DNA of 64,000 bases from positions 186,001-250,000 of the forward strand of contig JAGPNK010000014.1 in the NCBI GenBank assembly GCA_020746835.1, read 5' to 3'. Positions 49,072 through 60,073 of the stretch are shown piece after piece. How positions within the stretch are numbered: position 1 is the stretch's first letter; every line of letters starts with the position of its first letter. Below the pieces are notes generated by a model that worked only from the letters and a program-made list of their open reading frames with translations, ran no database searches and was not told the DNA's origin. The position numbers and the translations under genes were made by a program. The DNA comes from Stachybotrys elegans. Lineage: Eukaryota; Ascomycota; Sordariomycetes; Hypocreales; Stachybotryaceae.

Positions 49072-49255
49072 AATATTAAATTAATAGATAATAATTAATT
49101 AGAAAATATACTTAATTAAGAAAAGCTTATAACTATAGTAAATATTAAAGTTTTCTAGCTATTATAATTACCTAGAAGATACTACTATAGCATTAAGCAT
49201 AGAAAGGCTTCTATAATATAGCTTTAGTAAGTAATACAGTTAGGCCTACTATAAT
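49072..49255. repeat. Duplicated segment, RIP-converted copy
   Basis: Aligns with 48741-48952. Differences seen by eye are overwhelmingly C-to-T or G-to-A, plus a ~24-bp deletion. Its right end is itself partly repeated with a less converted short unit (about 49,220-49,300, TAACGCAGTCAGGTCTGTTG). Confidence 0.75.
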
Positions 49256-49344
49256 GAGACTTTAATAAGTAACGCAGTCAGGTCTGTTGCTATTAAGCTT
49301 ATAATAGAAGAAAACTATTATAATTAAATCCTAAGCCATACTCC

Positions 49345-50712
49345 CTATTCCATTAGATCACATGCCTCTTCTATAACGTCACAAGGATCCCTCCAATTCC
49401 ATATCTGCATCCACTGCTGCTTAGCCAACCCAACACCGCCGTTACTTCTCAATGTCTCAGCATCCCAGAACACATATCCCCATTTGCGCGATTCGTCCGA
49501 GGTATAGTAGCCATACAAATAGCTGATTGTACCGTCCCAGATTGTGGTCCAAGCGAGTGGTGGATTGCTTATATCGTGGTCGCCACAAAATGGTAAAGGG
49601 CTCATCCTCCGCATTTCTTCCAAGCCTTGTGGTCGGCGCTTGTACCGGCGACGTTGATCTGTGTCGCTAAAGATGCCCACGACACCATCCGTTGAAATGG
49701 CTGATCTGGTTATATGCGATTGCATGGTTGTAACGAGGAACTCATGATCATGGGATTTAAATAGCACTGTATGAAGAAGAGGGAGGCCACGCAATACGGT
49801 GCCATTAAGGTACATACGCCCTTCCACTTGGGTACTATTAGCATACACAATAAAACGAGATGGTTGGATTGACTTACCTGCCAAGTCAAATGCTCCATCA
49901 GGCGTTGGTGGACGATGCTGGTCGTCAAATTTGGGGTTGTTTTGGTCTACATCCCAGCGGATTGCATCGAACGTCCGTTCAAATGTGGCCCGGACAAATT
50001 CATAGACACAAATCATCTCCTCAACTTCCCAGGACGTCATACTCTCGATGTAGGAGTCCATCGCTGACATCCAATCATCGAATTCGATCGTCCTGCTAGA
50101 AATACCTGCTACTTGACCAAACTGATGAAAGTGGTACATTGCTCGAGTTAATCGTAAAAGTTCCGAGCCAGTACATTCATGAGCTTGATCCGTACTGCGC
50201 TTGCCGATGAAGTTATTCCAGATGTGTTGAGAATAATGCCTCACAACGGGGAGGGTATATTTCATATAGAATCCCGTGATACCAACGGCTTCGTCCTCGG
50301 TAAGTCTGTTCCAAATCGTTTGACTGCTCTGATCTCGCGCGTTGGGAGCGACAATCCCGGGCATGTCCTTTGACGGGTCATGTGAATAGATACTTAATGC
50401 GGTCATGACCGCAGGGCCAATTGCCCCTTGCAAGTTGCTGCAAAGAATGTAACGGCGGTCACAGAGATATTGCTGATGAAATGTGGGCGAGGCACGAACC
50501 AGAGCCTGCAGCTGTTCAAGGCCCGCGACTGAAAGGATATGACGGCGAACCTCTGGTGGTAGAGTTTCGAGCGGACTCAGCTGTTCCTTTTCTGCGGGCA
50601 GGGAAAGCTACGCATCAGTGGCCGACGTCAAGGCCGGATTCGAAGGCACTGCAGAACGCTCCCGGTCGTTCATTCGGGAGCGTCGTCGAAGTCTATTCAG
50701 AAAACGGTTCAT
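49345..50712 (-). CDS. F-box-like hypothetical protein with an in-frame TAG
   Basis: The frame is continuous from ATG 50712 (MNRFLNRLRRRSRMNDRE) to the stop at 49345 except for a TAG at 50608-50610. After it comes an F-box-like region (ETLPPEVRRHILSV, then LQALVRASPTFHQQYL), followed by ~360 residues of a fungal-specific domain with FMKYTLPVVRHYSQHIW and a Trp-rich C-terminal end. No intron with a strong donor removes the TAG; a weak GTGCCT donor at ~50,651 could. If translation starts after the TAG, the first downstream ATG lies beyond the F-box-like part. Function unknown. Confidence 0.6.
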
Positions 50713-52002
50713 GATGGCAAAGCCCAAGCAAGCTCAGACATAAGAAGTTTCCGGTGAAGTGGCGGGAGAGGCTTCGGAATGATGCTTCCCCAAATTCAAG
50801 AGGAAGATGTTTCAAGAGAAACATGTGTGGAGCATGGAGGGGCCTTGGGATTGAAGCCACAGATCACGTGGCGCGTAATGTGATGTACTGCCGCGCGGCA
50901 ACCAGCCTTATTAGGGCCTGCTCTTACCAACCCCACAGTGACTCATCCCAGTTTACAATCAGGCCCTTATCTTGACCTCAGACAGAATGATTGGATCCAA
51001 ACACCTGATGGTTAGTATCGCAAACCAAGAATATTTCCGGACAACTCGAACTAAGTTTGTCGCTCTAATAGAGCACTTTGAACAAATGTCAAGGGAAAGC
51101 GCTAGTGAGCTGAAGGGGGCACTAGAGAAGTTGAAAGACAGCTAGGTATCATACAGTGCTTGACGAGATTGGCTTGCGCGGACAATCTAGTATAGGGCGG
51201 TACTAATTAAAAGGATTCCACTCAGTAGTATGAAAACAACCTTCTCTGTCTCTTTCTACCTCTGTTCACTTTTTTCCATGTACTCTCGGATTTCCGATGT
51301 GACATGAGGAATCGGTGTTGCAACACTCCTGTAGAACGCCGCCAAACTCTCAGCATCCCATTGGTTTATTGCAACGGCGACATGAGCTTCCTGTAACTGT
51401 CGGTCCAGCTCGTCTCTGGTGAGGTCCTCCACCCTTGCAGTACACGCCCTTCGTACCTAGGCCTTCGCGCCTGCGGTTCAGTCGTATGCCCATTGTCTGA
51501 TAAATGAAGGAAACCCTTAAACCATCGCTTCTAGTTTGGTTGGATGAGGCTTTCTTAACGGATTCCAGGTTCTGGTTGCCGCTTTGTCGAATCGCGCGGT
51601 CTACGTGGGCTTTGAGGCTGCGCGAGTTCATGGCTCTTGGGTTAGCTATGGTGAGTGGGTTCCTAATGTTTACGATGACTTCGTGCATGGGCTATGCGAT
51701 GGGTCAGGCTATTCAATTGGCCCTTTGGAGTGGCGTCTGATGCTTCGAACTTTAGCAAAAATCTGGGTTACGGTTAGACCGAGTTCCCGAGGCTGAGAAA
51801 TGGCCTCGAGATCCTGACCACTCACTGGACTAATCTTGCCACGCGTTGCCATGGTAATTTCGCACACTCTCAAACTTCCATCCTCCAACACTCACTTCGC
51901 CCGCCTCAACCGTTATCATGGTGCCGATGCTGGGCCTGGAGGAACATTTTTCTCTTCTCCATCATATTAGATGATAGCCGAATTCATCTCTGGCTAGAGA
52001 GC
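50713..52002. other. Intergenic with degenerate coding-like stretches
   Basis: Between 51,240 and 51,890 both strands contain several open stretches in different frames, which suggests an eroded gene or transposon, but I could not name it. The 5' part of the nuclease-like gene probably lies at the right end. Confidence 0.35.
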
Positions 52003-53366
52003 GTGCTAGACCACGCCGACAGCGACCCTGCAGCCCCGCGCAAGCGAAAATCACTTCAGCAATTCACTCCTCCACACTCAGCGAGCGGCATCAGGGGGAT
52101 GGAGCATACAGCTACGCCAAGAGGACGAAGGATTGGTGATGACGACAAAACCCCCCGAGCAAAAGGCGCGCGGACAGACTCCCAGCTGAGCTCTTTGTCG
52201 TCCATCTCGCTGCCGCCGTCTCAGCAGGGAGACATGGCTACACAAGCTTCATCGCCCCGGAGACAATTCATGGGCTTGAGTTTGGACATCGGAGGACTTG
52301 AGTGTAAACAGCTCGATAGTGACCATCCTCCGCCCGCGGCCGCCAGTTTAGTCCAGGAGCTGCTCGAGATTGACATGGGCATTGACATCTTGCCGCATGA
52401 AAAGCAGAGCGAAGTCACCCGGATCCTGCAGGAACAAGGACTGAAATCGAAGCCTTGGCGCTCTGCATTCAAGGACGAAGGTGCAGATACTCTGCCTGGC
52501 CGCGTCCCGAGCTGGGAAGAACTTAATACTGTCCGCGAGCGGGCGATGGAGTGCTTTAACTCCGATCACGAAGAATCCAGCTGGAACATGGAGGTGCATC
52601 ATCGACTTCTTGAAAACATCTTTAGAGTATCAAGATCAACCTCCGGCCAGCCCTTCGACTTTATGTCATGGTACGTATGATGAGGAAAGGACGTATCGTT
52701 CTTAGAGGCTAATGGATTTTTAGTACAACCGCCCGGCCACATAGGAACTATCTACCTTGTTCTTCAAGGCAAAAGATGGTGGGCTTTTGCCTCTTTGATA
52801 ATTCCGACGTCGATGCTCAAGCTCGCCGAGCACTTGCTCAGCGCACAGTTACTCAGACAGTCAACCACACCGATTACAGGCCTCTTCAGTTACGCCCCAT
52901 CATGCTGAGCATTGAGACCAAACGTCCCGGTAAGGATCTGGACGTGGCACAGCTGCAGATGGGTGTATGGCATGCAGCGCAGTGGAGGTTTCTCCAGTCC
53001 GCTGTGACCGCGATGATCACATCGACTCAGCCCGATAGGGCAGACGAAGAAGCGATTACCGATGCTGTGAAGGCGGCTTTGCTCCAACTCGGTTTCCTCC
53101 CCGGGGTCATCATACAGGGTCACCGCTGGCTCTTTGTCTTTTCTACGTTGGAGCCACACACAACAATTCTGGAAGACGGCACCGACATAACAGTGTATCG
53201 CACCATCTTGTGGATTGAGCAGGAGTTTGGGTCTACGCAGAGCATTCTCAAGACGTACCAGATTGTCACTGGCCTTCGCCACCTAGCAGGATGGGCCAAG
53301 GACTTCTACACGCCCTGGTATCGGAAATATGTGCTTTCGAGTCTTGGGCCGAGTCAAAGCACATGA
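52003..53366 (+). CDS. PD-(D/E)XK nuclease-like protein
   Basis: Exons 52003-52670 and 52724-53366, with a GTACGT...TTTTTAG intron; about 435 residues. The start is uncertain: the frame is open further upstream (IHLWLESVLDHAD) and the true ATG was not found. After a disordered, Ser/Pro/Arg-rich N-terminus comes SWNMEVHHRLLENIF, then SIETKRPGKDLDVAQLQ with an E-x-K pair, and GVWHAAQWRFL, in the arrangement of a fungal PD-(D/E)XK nuclease-like domain (PF20516 type, from memory). Whether it cleaves DNA is unknown. It lies in the transitional region between an AT-rich island and conserved genes. Confidence 0.72.
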
Positions 53367-54066
53367 GTATTCGGGGTTCCAAGCGATCAACTTTATTCGC
53401 ACACCGCACAGTGAGGCGATCCCAAGAGTCACCCTTGGTCTTTCATAGTTGATGAACGTCCTCCCAAGTAGGTGAAAGAGGGGCTAGTCAGGATAACGAC
53501 CTTTGACGGTATCTCAACCCCAAGACAAGGGCATAATGCCCAAGTCCAACTCTTGGTGTCCAGTTTTGGCACTACGATCGGGCACTGAAGTCTGGCTCCG
53601 GGGTTTGGCACTGAGGTTCATCGATGAGGTTTGGCGCATATAGCACCCAAGTTATGGCGTTCAGGGCACCTAGACTTTCGCCCTTACGCACCCTAATTCA
53701 GTGAGAACAAGACAGAAAAGCGCAGTTACATGACAAAGGCACCGACTAGTCGCAATGTAAATGTAGACTCAGATCGGGCCAAGCGGACTAGCGCCTAGCA
53801 GGCTCGACAGTGCCCTTATGCTCTCCAGATCTGGAGATTCATCAGTGTAACAGCGCTTTACAGCTCCTAAAGGCAGTTCCAACCTCCATCTTTTACCCTA
53901 ACTGTAACACCGCCTGCACTTCTTATTCTATGTGGCTACAGTTTCAGAAAATTAGCAGGCGCGTCCTAGAAGATCTGGCTAGTTACAAGCTAAAGTATGA
54001 GCTCCCCAGGTCGCCTGTGGCTAAACTGTGCACAAGACCGCAAGTGGCAAAATATCACTTCAGTTG
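53367..54066. other. Intergenic between convergent genes
   Basis: No gene or repeat was recognised. Confidence 0.35.
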
Positions 54067-54940
54067 CTAGTCTAAGCGATTCAATAGTATGGAGATGAGC
54101 CCGCTATAAAACTCAGGAAATAGCTCACTCGTCTCTCGAAAAGCCGAGCCTTTCCACAGTTCCTCGATCTTACAGGCGGAATAGAAGCAAACAAGAGATC
54201 TCAGAGCGTCAGCCTGCCCTTCCTTGTCGGCGGTCTCTTCGAAGCAAGCTTTTATAAGCTGAGATATGTCGTTGTGGCCTTCTGCGCAGAGATTGAAGCG
54301 TTCTAACGCTAGCCGTAACTGACTGAGGGCCAGATTTTGTAATGCGTCTACCCCGTTGTAGTCTGCAAAAACGTACATCCGTACATGAGATAAGAAAACC
54401 CCGGTGTGGTCGCCACTGCCTTGGTTTGGTCGCGGTCCAGACTGCCGTATTCTGAGTGGATGGAGAGCTTTGAAAGTATCCCAAAGCTGAGCTCTTTTGC
54501 TATTGTGAATCGGTTCGCCGATGATCGGACCAAATGACTTGGTCTTGGACAGCCTTTTGACTGGAAGTAAAGGAAATTTTGCGGGTTGTTCGGTGGCTTG
54601 AAACCCTATTGAGTCTTGTTCTTCTGATACCGGGCGCTTCTCAGGCTGTGCTTCGTCGTACCAACCTGTGTATACGTACTGACCAAAGCGCACGAATGTA
54701 TCTTTGTCGACGTGTGGGAACTTGACTCTACGCTCGATGGCTTCTTTCATCTGCCCGTTGAGAAGCCTGTCGAGCTTTGGCGATTGGGATGCTACGAGAG
54801 CAGAGTGAAGCGTGAATTCGATCTCATCGGGCCCCACGATGAAGGTGAATGGGGTCGATGATATGATCCTAAAAATGTTAGCTTAAGGCTTTAGCTGCCA
54901 TTGATGGGAGAGCATACTCCTCGTAAGGTACCGTGGTCAT
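54067..54940 (-). CDS. BTB/POZ domain protein
   Basis: Exons 54940-54918 (MTTVPYEE) and 54868-54067, with a GTATGC...TTTTTAG intron, give 274 residues. The BTB domain opens with PFTFIVGPDEIEFTLHSAL, then SQSPKLDRLLNG and DKDTFVRFGQYVYTGWYD, as in fungal BTB proteins. BTB domains dimerise and can bridge substrates to Cullin-3 ligases. The middle part is Lys/Pro-rich with no recognised motif; the C-terminal third is helical and leucine-rich. The tiny first exon is supported by phase and by the fit of the joined sequence. Confidence 0.8.
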
Positions 54941-55769
54941 TTCGTTGATCACGAATCAAGTGGTTGCAATGTCTGACACTGTGTAGCAATGTAGGGATGA
55001 AAGGAAAGTGAAAGGAATCTCCCTGTGGGTGGGCATCTTGACCCAAACCTCAATGGCCTAAGCGCCAGACATCTGCACGAGCCATTATGCAACTAAGGCA
55101 TTTAAGTGGTGGTTTAATTGCATCAATTCACTTGCTTTCTGATATTGTTTCGCAGTGAAACAGCCTCCTCCAGCCCTAAGGAGTAATATATGGCGTCATA
55201 TCTTTCAGAGCATTCCAGCCAAACCGTTAGGCTCTCGATAATTGCTATTAGGTATATGCTTATGTGGAGGCAGTGTCGTCTAGATCCTTCACCCTCTCTA
55301 CTATTGGGCGTTGCAAGGAATGCTCCTCCACTCTGGGAGGCTATGGCCGACCACATGGCAGGGCTGACCACCTCCTCTAGGTCTAGAACCCAAAGAGGTG
55401 CCTAAGTTCAATCAAACCTCGCTTGCCTGGGAACTAGGACATACGATCATCCCAAAATGATCAACAACGTTGCCATGTGGTACTGTTCCTGGATATCCGG
55501 CGGGGCCGTCAGGCCATACTACCTTCCATAATGGCAATATACCGGTTTTGGGGCGGCAACATACACGCTAGAACCCTGATTATCAGGGACACATACCAAA
55601 GGTCCTGCCTGTAAAGCCGTTGGGGTTGCGCAGAGGCTTGCCTACTACTCGAGTGTTATTGGCCACGCTCCAGTAGCTGAGCCGTCGAGACCGTTGCCAA
55701 CAGAGAGAAGTCTAGTCATTGCAAGTGAGAACATAGCAACTGGCAGACAAATCTCAAAGACTGAAGGTG

Positions 55770-55778
55770 TATAAATAT
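55770..55778 (+). promoter_or_regulatory. TATA-like element of the hydrophobin gene
   Basis: TATAAATAT lies about 140 bp upstream of the hydrophobin ATG, followed by pyrimidine-rich sequence. Confidence 0.5.
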
Positions 55779-55828
55779 GCCTCTTTCTCCTCCTCAACGA
55801 TGACTTTTTCTTCATCCTCATCACATCA

Positions 55829-55915
55829 CAACAATCATCACTCAACAATCACCACTCAACAATCACCACTCAACAACCAACACTCAGCAATCACCACCAC
55901 CACCAACAACCATCA
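55829..55915 (+). repeat. Repetitive CA-rich 5' leader of the hydrophobin gene
   Basis: Imperfect copies of CAACAATCACCACT are repeated in the leader, ending in a CCACCACCACC run shortly before the ATG. Such leaders are common in highly expressed fungal genes. Confidence 0.7.
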
Positions 55916-55917
55916 AA

Positions 55918-56338
55918 ATGCAGTTCACCACCATCACCGCTCTTGCCCTCGCCGTTGCCGGCGCCATTGCTGCCCCTGAGGCTGAGGCTGGCCGCTACAA
56001 CCGCCCTTCTTACACCAACAACAAGAACTGGCACAGTGGCAACAACAACAACAACGACATTAACAAGCAGACTATTTACTGCGGTAGCGAGTCTGGTGCC
56101 TTCTGTTGCTCTCCTGAGTACGAGTCCTCCTGGGGTTCGCCCAGCAAGTACAACTGCAAGAGCTTCGTTGGGTCTTGCAACGCTATCACCGTCTGCTGTG
56201 CCAACAGCGCTCAGGACAAGGTATGTCTTATAGTAACCCTTCACATACATGGTAGATTTCCTGTGCTGACAAATACCCAAGTCCGGTGCCGTTCAGAAGT
56301 GCAGCGGCCTCGGCAGTGTTGCTGTTTCCTACAGCTAA
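55918..56338 (+). CDS. Hydrophobin (class I-like)
   Basis: Exons 55918-56220 and 56282-56338, with a GTATGT...CCCAAG intron, give 119 residues. A signal peptide (MQFTTITALALAVAGAIAA) is followed by an Asn-rich linker and eight cysteines in the order C-CC-C-C-CC-C: YCGSES, FCCSPE, YNCKSF, GSCNAITVCC and QKCSG. The variable spacing fits class I. Hydrophobins assemble into amphipathic films on spores and aerial hyphae. A TATA-like element and a repetitive leader suggest strong expression. Confidence 0.85.
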
Positions 56339-57651
56339 ATGCATCACCACACTGGCAAGCTAGGCTCAAGCATCAAGAAGCTCTCCGGGAAGGCCCCAGC
56401 CTATCAACATGGATATGGTGGTGATGTTACAATCTTAGTTTCGTGTAAATAAGATTAGTTGACTCAATATTTATCACATTCGCTTTCCATTCTGACCTCT
56501 TTCTGTCTGGAGGAGTTGCAATGAGGACAACAAAAGAGCATGGTGCAGATCTCGCCATTGCAAAACGGTCGATCCGATCTAAGACAACTCGGCCAGTAGA
56601 AGAAACAATGACGCATCAATTACCACAGGCTGTTTTACTCTTGCAGATAAGGCTACACAGGGTCCACTTTCTGCCTCTCTAGAATGGCAAATAAGACATA
56701 AATCTAGCAAGTGGCTGCACGTTGGGCTCTGAGCGGCCGGGGGCAACTCCCGCTTCACGGCTGTACTTGGTGTTATCCGAGTAGTTCCATGACTACTACC
56801 CCAGACACGGGTTCTGAGAGTGACGAGGAAATTAAAACGATGCGGCAGGAAAAAGAAAAACGAGAACACTTTATCACCGGTCGTTGCCACCTTTGACTTA
56901 CCAATTGATGCATGTCTGCACATATCGTAGAGCTTCCAAGTCACTGCCTACCCTATACCATCTTGCTAGTATGCTTCACGCCACACAAACTATGATCCCA
57001 ATTAACCACCTCCAATCCAAGGTTAACCCCGCGACGAACTAAGTGGATATGTGGAGGCAAAGGGCTTTTTTAATAGCAGATGCCCCAAGTCCAAGGCTAC
57101 AAGATGAGCAGACAGATGGACGTTTCCGCGATTCAGGACAGTTGTGATTCGTGCTTCTCGCGGCAGGGTACGAGGGCAAGACAACTAAAAAAGTTGCGCA
57201 CGCATCAGATTGTGGAAAAGAAAATTTTGACAAGAAAAAAAAAAGGATCAAAATTAAAACAACAAATAAGCCCTAAGAATCGTGTCTTGCCGTGTGAAAG
57301 GCCAAGTCATCCAGTCTAGACATCACGGCGCCGACTCGTCAGACATTTGGTTGGTCACAAAATCCTTGCGTGGGCAGAACCAAAGACCCTGGGCTGCTGC
57401 TCCTCCACCACCCTCGCTTCGCCTGCCTCCTCCCTCCTCCATTTTATCGAGCCGGGGGGTTCGTCATTCTAGGCCCGTCTCCGTCTCCGTCCCTCACTCC
57501 TAAGCGCGCGCTGTCCCCCCCCCTCCTCAATCGCGAACCTCCTTGCAGTCCTATCTACTAGAGACTATTTCTACCACGTCTCCCATGGCTTGAGAAAGGA
57601 GCACGCGACAAATCTCTTGTTTGGGTCCGCTCTCCCTTGGCCCTGGCTGCC
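56339..57651. other. Intergenic, ~1.3 kb
   Basis: No gene was recognised. A poly-A-rich patch occurs near 57,180-57,260 and a C/T-rich stretch precedes the EOS1 start. Confidence 0.35.
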
Positions 57652-58783
57652 ATGGCAAATCGCCCTCTGCACCAGCGTGCTGCCTCGGCTTCCTCTGCTG
57701 CGCTGCCGCCCAGCGCCGTCCTCTCCAACACGCCGACTCCGACGCCAGCCAAGAGACCCTCCATCTCGTCCTCGTCCTCCCTCCCCCCTCCGCCGACCAC
57801 GTCGATCCGACCGACCGCGAACACCCGACTCCCTCGCCCGGGATCCCCTCCCTCCTCCAGCCCCGCATCGCCGTCGTCCTCCAGGTGCCCCTCCCTGGCA
57901 CCCGTGGCTCTTTGCCCTCCGTCTCCTATCCATTGCGCCTGCGCTGTGGTGGGGCCTGCCGTCCGCCGTCCAGCTGCTGCTGCGATGGCTTCCTGGCCCT
58001 GAGCTCCTCGTCGTAGGCCCCGGCCTGACGACGTGCGCGATCGGAGAGGACGCTCGCTATTCCTTGACCGAGATGAGCCTCGCTACAATATGGGTGCGTT
58101 CCTAGCCTATGACGTCGCCAAGCGTTTGCTGCCTACTCGGGAGCTAGACTCCCGAGACACAACGTTCGTGGACTGACCTTTGCACTGTGGTGGTAGTGCT
58201 TCGCTTCCGGATATCTATCCTTCTTCTTTACCGATTGTCTCATGTCTAGATGGTACGTTGCCACCGCCATCTCGTGGCCTCCCTTCGATCAGCAGTCGGC
58301 TAACAATAAACCCACGTGGCAGGCTCCTCAACTACACCCCCCAAGCCACCATTATCCGTCTGCTCACCATCAACGCTCTGAATGCCTATATTACTTCCAT
58401 CGTCTTGTATTGGACCGGTGGCTTCAGTGACCCACGACTGTTTCTCCCCGGGTGGATCAGTATAGCTACGGTATGGAAGAACCACGTGCTCCTTTACTTG
58501 TCCCCGTTCCTTGTCGGCCTCGCCCGACTGACGTATGCTCTAGACCCTTACAGTCTGCTACCACATCACCCACTCCCAAATCAACATTCGCAAAGAGACT
58601 GTCACCTCCATCAACGTCTTCTCTATCGGGAGCACCATCACCATGATCACCTTGCTCGTCCACATGCACACTTACCAATCCGACTACCCCGACATGCCCC
58701 TCGTTGTGCACGCCCGTCGCTTCTGCGAAGAAGTCTCTCGCCGTATTGCTTCCATCGAAACCGCCGGCCGCCCGGAGTTATGA
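57652..58783 (+). CDS. EOS1: EOS1-like ER N-glycosylation protein, apparent frameshifts in exon 1
   Basis: Exons: 57652-58093, 58197-58252, 58323-58470 and 58544-58783, with GT-AG introns. The conserved part reads FALRLLSIAPALWWGLPSAV, GYLSFFFTDCLMSRW, LLNYTPQATIIRLLTINALN and then SINVFSIGSTITMITLLVHM, matching the EOS1 (DUF1746) membrane protein linked to N-glycosylation and oxidative-stress tolerance in yeast. Exon 1 begins MANRPLHQRAASASS, a Ser/Pro-rich arm, but two one-base insertions would be needed to keep frame: one in 57844-57852 and one in 57887-57896, both at C runs. For a conserved gene, sequencing error is the likelier explanation. Confidence 0.75.
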
Positions 58784-59330
58784 CACAGATCGTTGAGCTC
58801 TCTTTGTTTTGTACGTTGGGGTGATGCTGGGAGCTGAGGAGTTGACCAAGTCAGCTAGGCTGGCTGACGCATTTGCCGACTTGGTCTTGTCTGCCATTTC
58901 CGTCTTTTGATTCACCTTCTAGTCCTACGGGTTTCCTTCACTTGCATTGCGCATGCATGGAGTTCGAGGAGCGCTTGGGTATTTCTGTATTTGCTCTAGA
59001 CTACGGCTAGGATTGCCTGAAATAAACGAGTGACCGACAATGCCCGGTATAACTTGCCCGAAGCCCAGTATCTGCACGTGAAGCATGGGAGCAAACCACA
59101 GGATGCCGTCCTCGCCAGTGCCCAGGGGCACATACTAATACTATGATGCATCTACCGAAGAACCTTGTACGGTGGGTATTCGCTGTCGCCTGAATCGTCA
59201 TGTGTAGCCGAGCCGAGCACCAGATGTGACATCTGTAGGCGTCAAGGGCCTGAAGCTGCTGATGGCCGTGGGTACATCTACGTCTGCTTTTGACAACAGG
59301 CGCTGACGAGGGCGACGACGGAAGTAAGGC
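58784..59330. other. Intergenic between convergent genes
   Basis: Nothing was recognised. Confidence 0.35.
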
Positions 59331-60073
59331 TTAGAAACCATGGACCTTGATGTCCTTGTCCTCAAGCTCTAGGCCCTCCTTGTCGGTGAGGAAAATGTGC
59401 ACGTTCCTGCGCTGGTCTCCCTGGAGCTGGATCACCTCGCCCATCTCGGTGTCGGTGACGATAGTTCCATTGCAGGCTGTAAGCGGCGAGAGTTAGCGAC
59501 TTGACGCGCAGTAATGAGGCGACGGAGACGAGCGCGTCGACTTACCGAACTTCTTCTTGAATTCTTTGAGAATCTTTTTCTGGTCAAACTTCTTCGGGAG
59601 ACCCTGGACAGTGGTCAGAGTTTTACGACCATTACGCTCTGCGACGCGAGTCAGTATTTTTATTGCAGTAGGGAGAGTGTCGGGCGGCGTCGATGGGAAG
59701 CTCGGCATGACACTTTTGGGATGGAAGACGTACGTTGGATGCGTATATGGATGTATTTCTGCGCCTGCTTGGTTTCTCCTGTGTCCTCGTCGGCTTCGGC
59801 GAAGGGGTCTGCAAAGGCACGTCAGTGGATCAGTTCATCATGCGAGGCTATGGTGGCAATGAGAAAATGCGAGGGCGGGGTCGAGCAGCTGCCAATCCTG
59901 TAAGGGCTTGGAGTAGCGAATGCAGGTACGGCTGAGCGGAAAACTGCGCGACAACCAATCGCTGATGACGCAGGGGGTGAAGGAGGGGGAGGGCTGAGGC
60001 AATATGGAGGGAGTCACAGCTGGAAGCGTTGGGGGCGAATCGTACCGTAGGTCTTGAGATTTTCGATGGACAT
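59331..60073 (-). CDS. SUI1: Translation initiation factor eIF1 (SUI1)
   Basis: Four exons: 60073-60046, 59808-59734, 59638-59546 and 59476-59331, all phase-consistent, give 113 residues. The protein reads MSIENLKTYDPFAEADEDTG and then RNGRKTLTTVQGLPKKFD, KILKEFKKKFACNGTIV and VIQLQGDQRRNVHIFL, the whole conserved core of eIF1. eIF1 binds the 40S subunit and guards start-codon selection. Length and intron placement fit a normal fungal orthologue. Confidence 0.95.

Larger units (their letters stand above)
54941..55917. promoter_or_regulatory. Intergenic, hydrophobin promoter at right end
   Basis: It contains no supported gene. The right end holds the hydrophobin promoter, with a TATA-like TATAAATAT at 55770-55778 and a repetitive leader annotated separately. 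Confidence 0.4.

Noticed and set aside
48802..49098. Open frame in the duplicated segment
   Set aside because: It lies inside a repeat with a RIP-decayed twin and has no recognisable product.
57571..57933. Minus-strand open frames opposite EOS1 exon 1
   Set aside because: These are mirror frames of a GC-rich low-complexity coding exon.
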